This document shows, in pieces, positions 1 to 4,990 of a DNA stretch of 8,693 nucleotides. Below the pieces are notes generated by a model. The model had not been told where the DNA came from. It did no database searches and saw nothing but the letters and a program-made list of their open reading frames with translations. Origin of the DNA: Planctomycetota bacterium. Its GTDB lineage: Bacteria; Planctomycetota; UBA1135. Location: NCBI GenBank assembly GCA_029243845.1, contig JAQWRF010000360.1, positions 1 to 8,693 of the forward strand. The letters run 5' to 3'. The stretch's first letter is position 1; each line of letters starts with the position of its first letter. Both the position numbers and the translations under genes were made by a program.

Positions 1-146
1 AAAGCGCTGCGAATTGCGATTAGGGCATTGCGCTCGATCATTACTTCGAGTGTACGCTCGCCATCTGCTTCGCTGAGGTGCAGCAATTGATGAGAGTGAC
101 CGTCAACTTGTACCAGTTTGGTGACATGAGCAAGGGTGCGAGACAT
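1..146 (-). CDS. Unidentified protein, N-terminal fragment (runs off the window)
   Basis: An ATG at 146-144 opens a minus-strand frame that stays open to the window edge, giving 48 codons. It begins MSRTLAHVTKLVQVDGHSHQ and has no signal peptide or membrane segment. I do not recognise it with confidence. The stretch LSEADGERTLEVMIERNALIAI has the spacing of the start of DUF151 bifunctional-nuclease domains (L-x-E-x-D-G-x-R-x-L, then an A-x-A-I-like segment), but this is a weak resemblance from memory. It is divergent from the alkyltransferase gene with 14 nt between start codons. On this strand TAGAAT lies 6 nt before the ATG and there is no Shine-Dalgarno sequence, so the mRNA may be leaderless. 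That an ORF is here is fairly likely; its function is unknown. Confidence 0.6.
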   Translation of the reverse strand, partial: MSRTLAHVTKLVQVDGHSHQLLHLSEADGERTLEVMIERNALIAIRSA

Positions 147-163
147 GCTACTATTCTAGCATG
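144..163. promoter_or_regulatory. Bidirectional start region with inverted repeat spanning both start codons
   Basis: CATGCTA (144-150) and TAGCATG (157-163) form a perfect 7-bp inverted repeat around a 6-nt spacer. The outer bases of the arms are the two divergent ATG codons. Each strand carries a -10-like hexamer ending 6 nt before its ATG: TACTAT (149-154) on plus, and TAGAAT (complement of 153-158) on minus. Neither gene has a Shine-Dalgarno sequence. The arrangement fits a compact bidirectional promoter giving two leaderless mRNAs, or a site for a dimeric regulator. No convincing -35 box was found. The repeat is seen directly; the promoter role is inferred. Confidence 0.45.
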
Positions 164-664
164 CAAACGGCAGTTTACGGCGCATCGGTTGCGACATCAT
201 TGTTTGGTAAGGTAGGCTTCACTTTTAATAATGGAGGACAGCTTTTAGAGTTGTCATGGCGTAAAGGTTTTTCAGAAGAGGCTAGTCAATTGGCGCAGCT
301 TAGAGCACCTTGTCCTAGTTTGCCGGAGCTGCGAAAATATATAGAGGACTACGCGCGCGGATGTGGTCCGCAATTCCCCGGAGCGTATGTGTTCCCACAG
401 GCGGCGGCGTTTTCTACTAAGGTCTATAAGGTAGTAGAAAAGTTGAAGCCAGGGCAGTCCTTCTCATATCAGCAGGTGGCCGAGTTGGCGGGTTCATCCA
501 AGGCTTGCCGCGCGGTAGGAAATATTATGGGAAAGAATCCGTTGCCGCTAGTGATCCCATGACATCGTGTTTTAGCTAGCGGCCAAGGTCTTGGCGGCTT
601 CACAGGTGGAGTATCTTTTAAGCGTTTGTTGCTTGACGCTGAAGGGATTGAATACGGAGCCTAA
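161..664 (+). CDS. ogt: O6-alkylguanine-DNA alkyltransferase with in-frame UGA at the catalytic cysteine (candidate selenoprotein)
   Basis: The family (Ogt/MGMT) removes alkyl groups from O6 of guanine by moving them irreversibly to its own active-site Cys. A naive ORF ends at TGA 560-562, but the frame continues to TAA 662-664. Read through, the product is 167 residues, close to E. coli Ogt (171 as I recall). The UGA is residue 134 in I-P-U-H-R-V, where the family has P-C-H-R. Residues at the human MGMT spacings from the nucleophile are Y103 (-31), R117 (-17, in RAVG), N126 (-8), H135 (+1), F147 (+13, for Tyr), K154 (+20) and E161 (+27). After the UGA the GLGGFTGG and FKRLLL segments are family-like and undamaged. 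The start is ATG 161 with no Shine-Dalgarno, possibly leaderless. The 3' end overlaps the convergent gene by 4 nt. Alternatives are a recent nonsense mutation or a sequencing error (TGC or TGT to TGA). Family identity is strong; selenocysteine is inferred. Confidence 0.85.
560..562 (+). other. Candidate selenocysteine codon (UGA) replacing the alkyl-acceptor Cys
   Basis: TGA lies in frame between ...LPLVIP and HRVLASG, exactly at the invariant nucleophile of the alkyltransferase family. One base separates TGA from either Cys codon. The 33 codons after it are intact and conserved in pattern. TGA serves as a normal terminator at 3284-3286, and the other genes in the window contain no in-frame TGA, so genome-wide reassignment is disfavoured. 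Confidence 0.72.
578..599 (+). promoter_or_regulatory. Candidate bacterial SECIS stem-loop downstream of the UGA
   Basis: GCCAA (582-586) pairs with TTGGC (591-595) and closes a GGUC apical loop (587-590). Below it are a G581/G596 mismatch and three more pairs, AGC (578-580) with GCT (597-599). The apical AGGUCU is identical to that of the E. coli fdhF SECIS as I recall it, whose loop G and U contact SelB. Between the UGA and the first loop G there are 24 nt, about 6 more than in fdhF but within the range usually allowed for bacterial SECIS. The bulged U of the E. coli element is missing. The same bases encode the conserved Gly-rich segment, so some complementarity could be chance. Confidence 0.55.
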
Positions 665-1842
665 GCCAACCAGCGGCCCGCGTTGAAGGCGAGTAAAATA
701 AGTGTTGCGTTGATGAACAAACTATTTAAGTCAATCGCAGATTTGTTCTTCGGCCATGGCGTGTAAACGCAAATTAATGCTGCAGCGATACCGATGTATA
801 ACCCGACATAATTCATGGCAAAAGCCATGATAGGTAACGCTAAAACGCTAAGCGAAACTTTATAAATGTACTTGTGTATCAAGTAGGCACAGATAATCAC
901 CGGAATGATAAACGCGAGTTGTCCTAATTCGACGCCGAGGTTGAAGCCGAGCAAGGACATCACTTTTGCATTTGAAGCTAAACCGATTTCACCGAGTACT
1001 CCGGCAAATCCGAAGCCGTGTAATAAACCAAAAGCAAAGGCCGGAATCGCTGGATTTGCGTTTTGTGCTCCTTGCTTTAAATGCGCTACTAACACCGCGA
1101 TAATACTAATAGAAATCGCCGGTTCAACAAATGCGGATGGCAGCGAAACGATGTCTAAAGCCGAGAAGGCAAGGGTTATGGAATGCGCGACGGTGAATGC
1201 TGTTATGGCATAAACTAACTTGCGCAAACTGGCTACCCCAAAAAGCAGGGCGAGTAAAAAAGCTAAGTGGTCGTATCCGGATAAAACGTGTTCGAAGCCT
1301 AGATCAGTATAAGACGCTAGTGTTTCGAATTGGGTTGGCAGGTGTAATAAATAGTCGTACGTGTTTTCCGACAACACATAGTGCAGCGATTCGGCACCAA
1401 AGCCATCCACGGAAATAAAAGTTTTGTGCTGGGGATTACCTGCGTCTAAAAATAATTCTGAGTGCACACTGAAATCATCACCAGCATCAGCAACAGTGAA
1501 CGAAGTGCTTAAAACGATGTCGGTGATGTCGACATCACCTAAGTATTCCGTAGGCGTGAAAGTGGGAATGAACTGCTCGCCGTTAAGCTCAAACCAAAAG
1601 GTTGATTGCAGTAATGCGTCGACCTGCGGCCAGCTATCTTCGAATTCTGTTTGCGTGATATGGCCGTTGCCATCGACGTCAATGGTGAAAGTGTCGATTT
1701 CGCGTAACGTTAACTCTTGTATTTTCAGAGTGGCGTCAACTTCGTTGCCACTGAACTTTAGGTGCAGATGCGACATCGCGGCTGGGTGCGCCGCACCGAC
1801 AGCTAGCGTTATTGCGGCAGCGAGCTTGTAGTAGTAGCACAC
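661..1842 (-). CDS. HupE/UreJ_2-like integral membrane protein with an EF-hand loop
   Basis: This is a 393-residue protein with a signal peptide (about residues 1-22), an exported domain of roughly 155 residues and a multi-pass C-terminal half. The membrane part has HupE/UreJ_2 landmarks: GYDHLAFLLALLFG (189-202), TAFTVAHSITL with H220, FGLLHGFGFA (271-280) and NLGVELGQ (301-308). HupE/UreJ proteins are linked to nickel or other metal uptake, but the HupE_UreJ_2 branch is poorly characterised, so the substrate is unknown. Residues 55-66 (DVDGNGHITQTE) match the 12-residue EF-hand loop at every ligand position, suggesting periplasmic Ca2+ binding. The start is GTG 1842, which gives a sensible signal peptide; ATG M23 would remove it. 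The gene overlaps the end of the HD-GYP gene by 34 nt and the alkyltransferase stop by 4 nt (stop TAG). Family call is good; function is open. Confidence 0.82.
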   Translation of the reverse strand: MCYYYKLAAAITLAVGAAHPAAMSHLHLKFSGNEVDATLKIQELTLREIDTFTIDVDGNGHITQTEFEDSWPQVDALLQSTFWFELNGEQFIPTFTPTEYLGDVDITDIVLSTSFTVADAGDDFSVHSELFLDAGNPQHKTFISVDGFGAESLHYVLSENTYDYLLHLPTQFETLASYTDLGFEHVLSGYDHLAFLLALLFGVASLRKLVYAITAFTVAHSITLAFSALDIVSLPSAFVEPAISISIIAVLVAHLKQGAQNANPAIPAFAFGLLHGFGFAGVLGEIGLASNAKVMSLLGFNLGVELGQLAFIIPVIICAYLIHKYIYKVSLSVLALPIMAFAMNYVGLYIGIAAALICVYTPWPKNKSAIDLNSLFINATLILLAFNAGRWLA

Positions 1843-2828
1843 GGGAATTCTTTATAGGTTGATTCAAAGATAGGCACTAAATTTGGGTCAAACTGCGTGC
1901 CCGCCCCCTTCTGAATAATCTCTAAAGCAGCTTCGCTAGGTAGCGCCTTACGGTAAGGGCGCTCGGAACAAATGGCATCGTAAGTATCGGCAATCATAAT
2001 CAATCGCGAACTAAGCGGGATATCGTTACCAGCAATACCATCGGGGTAACCATTGCCATCCCAGCGTTCGTGCTCGTGGCGAACAATGCGCTGCACCTCG
2101 GGATAGCTTTTGGAGAGAGGTTCAAGAATTTTTGCGCCGTGAATCGTGTGTAGCTTGACGGTTTCCCATTCTTTGTCGGTTAGCTTCCCTTGCTTATGCA
2201 AAATAGTTAGTGGAATGCCAATTTTGCCGATGTCGTGCAGCCAAGCGCCCACACGAATTTCGCGTAGTTGTTGCTTCGTCATACCCGGAATTTTGCGCGC
2301 CATCAACACTGCAAAAGCAGCCACTTTATTAGAGTGATCGCGCGTGTATTTGTCTTTAGTCTCGAGCGAGTTCACCAACGCCTGCACACCAGTTAAAAAC
2401 GCACGCACCTCAGCCATGTCGGCATTCTTTAGTTTGCGGTCGTCGGCAACAGTTTTGCTACGACGATTCATGGCACTCGCAATGTGCTGCGCCACGGATG
2501 CCACGCTAGCTGGCTTCATCATGTACTCGTCGGCGCCGTCACGCACTGCTTGGACGGCTGTTTTCACGTCATTCTCGCCAGTCAACATTAAGAAGGGTAA
2601 ATTAGCATCGATATTGCGGATGTGGCGCAGTAATTCGTCGCCGCGCATGCCTGGTAGTCCGAGGTCTGAAACCACGATATCGAAGGACTCTAAAGCGAGC
2701 CGATGCAATGCGGTGCGCGCATCACGCACTGCTGAGACGCGGTACCCCTGTTGGCTAAGACCAGCTTCGAGTAATGCGCACTGATCTGGATCGTCTTCTA
2801 CGACTAGAACGTTGTGAGATGGGGCCAT
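1809..2828 (-). CDS. Two-component response regulator with HD-GYP phosphodiesterase domain
   Basis: The 339-residue product (from ATG 2828) joins a CheY-like receiver to an HD-GYP domain, a family that hydrolyses cyclic di-GMP. Receiver residues 5-120 have the acidic trio E11/D12/D13, phospho-acceptor D55 (in VVSDLGLPG), T83 and K105. The HD-GYP part (about 145-325) has DHSNKVA (164-170), H198-D199 in WLHDIGKIGIP, H251-E252-H253 in RHEHERWDGNGYPDG, GYP at 260-262 and DTYDAICSERPYRKA (281-295). All signature residues are present, so the enzyme is probably active. An alternative GTG start at 2846 adds six residues; I prefer ATG 2828 because the receiver strand follows at the usual distance. No sensor kinase is adjacent. 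The HupE/UreJ-like gene downstream overlaps by 34 nt and may be co-transcribed. Confidence 0.92.
   Translation of the reverse strand: MAPSHNVLVVEDDPDQCALLEAGLSQQGYRVSAVRDARTALHRLALESFDIVVSDLGLPGMRGDELLRHIRNIDANLPFLMLTGENDVKTAVQAVRDGADEYMMKPASVASVAQHIASAMNRRSKTVADDRKLKNADMAEVRAFLTGVQALVNSLETKDKYTRDHSNKVAAFAVLMARKIPGMTKQQLREIRVGAWLHDIGKIGIPLTILHKQGKLTDKEWETVKLHTIHGAKILEPLSKSYPEVQRIVRHEHERWDGNGYPDGIAGNDIPLSSRLIMIADTYDAICSERPYRKALPSEAALEIIQKGAGTQFDPNLVPIFESTYKEFPCATTTSSLPQ
1851..1856 (-). promoter_or_regulatory. Possible -10 box for the HupE/UreJ-like gene
   Basis: On the minus strand TATAAA (5 of 6 matches to TATAAT) lies 8 nt before the GTG at 1842, inside the end of the HD-GYP coding sequence. 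It would start an mRNA within a base or two of the start codon, independent of the upstream gene. No -35 box or Shine-Dalgarno was identified. Confidence 0.3.
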
Positions 2829-2884
2829 TGACAGTAATGTTATCACAATGGCATATGCGGATACAAGCGTGCTATAGTGGCGGT
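2829..2884. promoter_or_regulatory. Divergent promoter region between the HD-GYP and small membrane protein genes
   Basis: These 56 nt separate two divergent ATGs and neither side has a Shine-Dalgarno. On plus, TATAGT (2873-2878, 5 of 6 to consensus) ends 6 nt before ATG 2885, fitting a leaderless mRNA. A consensus -35 TTGACA lies at 2828-2833, but it pairs only with a weak hexamer near 2851. On minus, TAACAT (complement of 2837-2842) lies 8 nt before ATG 2828. The hexamers are seen; promoter function is inferred. Confidence 0.4.
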
Positions 2885-3286
2885 ATGGTTAAAAACATCT
2901 TCGCTGTAATCCTTGGACTGGCGGTTGGTTCGGCTATAAACATGGGATTTGTGGCTCTTGGCCCAATGATTATCCCGCTGCCTGCTGGTGTCGATGCGAC
3001 TAGCGTTGAAAGCATGAAGGCTTCGGCGCATTTACTTGAGGCGCGACATTTCATTTTCCCGTTTATCGCACATGCGGCTGGTTCTTTAGTTGGCGGATTT
3101 ATCGCGTACATGATTGCGGCATCGCACAAGATGATTTGTGCGGTTGTAGTTGGTGTGGCGTTTTTGGCCGGCGGTTTGATGATGGTATTGATGTTGCCAT
3201 CGCCGATTTGGTTTATTGCCGCTGATATTGGCCTTGCTTATATTCCTGCAGCAATGTTGGGTGGCAAGCTAGCAATGCGCCGGTGA
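2885..3286 (+). CDS. Small four-helix membrane protein, conserved hypothetical
   Basis: The 133-residue protein has four likely membrane helices: about residues 4-30, 55-78, 82-103 and 107-127. The loop between helices 1 and 2 carries PLPAGVDATSVESMKAS, followed by HLLEARHFIFPFIAHAAGSLVGGF; the last helix ends in AYIPAAMLGGKLA. I recall this pattern from unnamed conserved membrane proteins in several bacterial phyla, with no known function. A longer frame opens at 2774 but its extra 37 residues read through the divergent gene and lack conservation signs, so I start at ATG 2885. The stop is TGA (3284-3286) where the family normally ends, which matters for interpreting the UGA in the alkyltransferase. 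Confidence 0.8.
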   Translation: MVKNIFAVILGLAVGSAINMGFVALGPMIIPLPAGVDATSVESMKASAHLLEARHFIFPFIAHAAGSLVGGFIAYMIAASHKMICAVVVGVAFLAGGLMMVLMLPSPIWFIAADIGLAYIPAAMLGGKLAMRR

Positions 3287-3302
3287 GGATCTCAAAAGAT
3301 GC

Positions 3303-3308
3303 TATCCT
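3303..3308 (+). promoter_or_regulatory. Possible -10 box for hpt
   Basis: TATCCT (4 of 6 matches to TATAAT) lies 7 nt before ATG 3316 in the 29-nt gap after the membrane protein gene. There is no Shine-Dalgarno, so the mRNA could be leaderless. An overlapping TATAAG (3308-3313) is too close to the ATG for that use. No -35 box is evident. Confidence 0.3.
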
Positions 3309-3315
3309 ATAAGCC

Positions 3316-3897
3316 ATGCAGCGTTACAAGCACCGCCAAATATTAGATGCCGCCGGCGTCTCTGTGGCATTAGATGAACTTGCTATAAAACTTGATCCGC
3401 TGCTTGGCGATGATGAGGTGACCGCAATTCCAATCATGGGTGGGGCGATGATTTTCGCCGCCGATTTGGTGCGTCGTCTGCCACCAGGTTTAGTGATGGA
3501 TTTCATCCGCATTCAAACTTATGGTGATTCGACTTCACCACAAAGCGAGCCTAAAGCCGATTGGGTGCCGCAGCCTGAAAACGTAACTGGCAAGCACATT
3601 TTGCTTATGGACGACATCTTAGACACCGGTCGCACCATGAATTATGCGCGTAATTTTTTAATTAACGAGATGGGCGCTAGCAAAGTGACCGTCGCCGTGT
3701 TGATTGATAAGCCAGCGCGGCGTGCCATCGACATCGAGCCGGATGCCGCAGCGATTGACCTCGCTGAAGATTTGTTCTTAGTGGGGGTCGGTTTAGATTT
3801 TAAGGGGCGCTACCGTAACGTTCCGAATTTGTTAGCACTAGAAACCGGCATAGATGGCATGCCAATAGAAAACGAAAAATGGAAAATCTCGCAGTAA
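3316..3897 (+). CDS. hpt: Hypoxanthine (guanine) phosphoribosyltransferase
   Basis: The enzyme joins hypoxanthine or guanine to PRPP to give IMP or GMP in cytoplasmic purine salvage. The 193-residue product is within the usual 175-200 range. The PRPP-binding motif is LLMDDILDTGRTM (96-108) with acidic pair D99-D100 and the likely catalytic D103. The pyrophosphate loop is at IPIMGGAMIF (38-47), and the flexible-loop region is around RIQTYGDSTSPQ (65-76). The C-terminal purine and metal site is DLFLVGVGLDFKGRYRNVP (152-170), with K134-like lysine replaced in context by K132 of IDKPARR. The ATG at 3316 is the only sensible start. The last 19 nt overlap the rluA-like gene, suggesting joint expression. 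Base preference (hypoxanthine, guanine or xanthine) cannot be told from sequence alone. Confidence 0.93.
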   Translation: MQRYKHRQILDAAGVSVALDELAIKLDPLLGDDEVTAIPIMGGAMIFAADLVRRLPPGLVMDFIRIQTYGDSTSPQSEPKADWVPQPENVTGKHILLMDDILDTGRTMNYARNFLINEMGASKVTVAVLIDKPARRAIDIEPDAAAIDLAEDLFLVGVGLDFKGRYRNVPNLLALETGIDGMPIENEKWKISQ

Positions 3898-4871
3898 CCG
3901 CTGAATGGAAAGGATGCTTGCTTGACGAATACATCGTTGCGCATTGGCCTGATATTTCTAAAGGACGTCTTCGCGATTTGATTCGTGGTGGCGCCATCAA
4001 TATCGAGGGCATGAGCGTGCAACCGAGTGCTAAGCTGAAAGAAGGTCAGCTGATATTGATTGATCATGACATGTCAACCGAAAAGCGTATGAAGAGCGCT
4101 GACATTGATTTAGAAATCCTTTATCAAGATGAACACTTGGTCGCGGTAAATAAACCAGCAGGCATTCCGGTTGAGCCAAGTCGCTGGGGAGAACATCCCT
4201 TACACCTTAGTGGTGCACTTTTAAGTTGGGCGCAAAAACGTGAGCTCGAAGGTCCGCTGCAACAACGTCCGCGCGCTTTGCACCGTATTGATTTGGGTAC
4301 TACCGGGGTGATGCTTTATGCGTTGTCGCTCGAGGCCGAGCGCTATTACCGTGAGTTGTTTGCTAATCGTAAGATTGACAAGAAATATCATGCACTGGTG
4401 TTGGGCGAAGTTCATTACCCCGGAGTTGTTGATTCGCCGATTGCTCCTGATGCGAGCGCCGGAGGTTTGATGCGCGTGTATAAGCACGGCAAAGAGTCGT
4501 TAACCGAATATGAAGCACTCACCATTTTTCATGGCTACACTTTAATTGAGGCGCGTCCAAAGACTGGGCGTACGCATCAGATTCGCGTTCACATGTCATC
4601 GGTGGGGCATCCGTTAGTAGTCGACCCGCGTTATGGCGGCGCCGAGAGTTTTATGTTGTCGGAAATTAAACGTGACTACCGACCTAAAGCAGGGCGTCCT
4701 GAAAAACCGCTAATCGATCATTTGACTCTGCATGCGCATTCCGTTAGCCTTCCTAAGTTTGGTAGCGACGAAATGTTGCATATCGAAGCGCCTTATCCGA
4801 AAGATTTACGGGTAACTTTGCGTAACTTAGCTAAGTGGCGCGAGGCACGTGTCGGGCCGTGGGGTAATTAA
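3879..4871 (+). CDS. RluA-family pseudouridine synthase with S4 domain
   Basis: The family isomerises uridine to pseudouridine in rRNA or tRNA. The 330-residue product has an N-terminal S4-like RNA-binding region (about 12-62, ISKGRLRDLIRGGAINIEG) and an RluA catalytic domain (about 78-315). The catalytic motif is HRIDLGTTGVMLYA (135-148) with nucleophile D138; the usual HRLDxxTSG is slightly varied. Other landmarks are LVAVNKPAGIPVEP (87-100), RKIDKKYHALVLGEV (164-178), GRTHQIRVHM (230-239) and HPLVVDPRYGG (244-254). ATG 3879 lies inside the end of hpt (19-nt overlap, different frame), with no strong Shine-Dalgarno, which suggests translational coupling. RluA paralogues differ in RNA target (for example RluC, RluD, TruC) and I cannot assign one, so no symbol is given. 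Confidence 0.92.
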   Translation: MENLAVTAEWKGCLLDEYIVAHWPDISKGRLRDLIRGGAINIEGMSVQPSAKLKEGQLILIDHDMSTEKRMKSADIDLEILYQDEHLVAVNKPAGIPVEPSRWGEHPLHLSGALLSWAQKRELEGPLQQRPRALHRIDLGTTGVMLYALSLEAERYYRELFANRKIDKKYHALVLGEVHYPGVVDSPIAPDASAGGLMRVYKHGKESLTEYEALTIFHGYTLIEARPKTGRTHQIRVHMSSVGHPLVVDPRYGGAESFMLSEIKRDYRPKAGRPEKPLIDHLTLHAHSVSLPKFGSDEMLHIEAPYPKDLRVTLRNLAKWREARVGPWGN

Positions 4872-4938
4872 TATCGAGCGCTGAGCAGTGGCAGGGACGG
4901 CGTCCGCGGTAATAATCAGCAATAAATGGGTATTTGGG

Positions 4939-4967
4939 TATAATATGCCTGACGGCATTTCCCGTCA
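4939..4967 (+). promoter_or_regulatory. truD promoter (TATAAT) with a 5' leader hairpin
   Basis: This lies in the 119-nt gap 4872-4990, the longest non-coding stretch in the window. TATAAT (4939-4944) is a perfect -10 box; a good -35 is not visible. Transcription would start near 4951. A 6-bp hairpin, TGACGG (4950-4955) with CCGTCA (4962-4967) and a 6-nt loop, would then form the extreme 5' end of the mRNA, about 23 nt before ATG 4991. It has no T-run, so it is not a classical terminator on either strand; it could protect the 5' end or be a regulator site. Confidence 0.5.
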
Positions 4968-4990
4968 CCACTGCATAATGTAAATGACCC

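Noticed and set aside
161..562. A complete 133-residue truncated alkyltransferase ending at the TGA
   Set aside because: It would lack the nucleophile, the His next to it, the Glu and the whole C-terminal segment, while the frame beyond the TGA encodes exactly these parts.
560..562. UGA reassigned genome-wide to Trp, Gly or Cys
   Set aside because: TGA ends a gene properly at 3284-3286, Trp is encoded by TGG throughout, and no other gene contains an in-frame TGA.
2774..2884. Longer N-terminus for the small membrane protein
   Set aside because: The extra residues are antisense to the start of the HD-GYP gene and precede a good hydrophobic start at ATG 2885.
4892..4907. GGAC/GTCC hairpin after the RluA-type gene as a terminator
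   Set aside because: It has only four pairs and no T-run follows, so there is no support for intrinsic termination.
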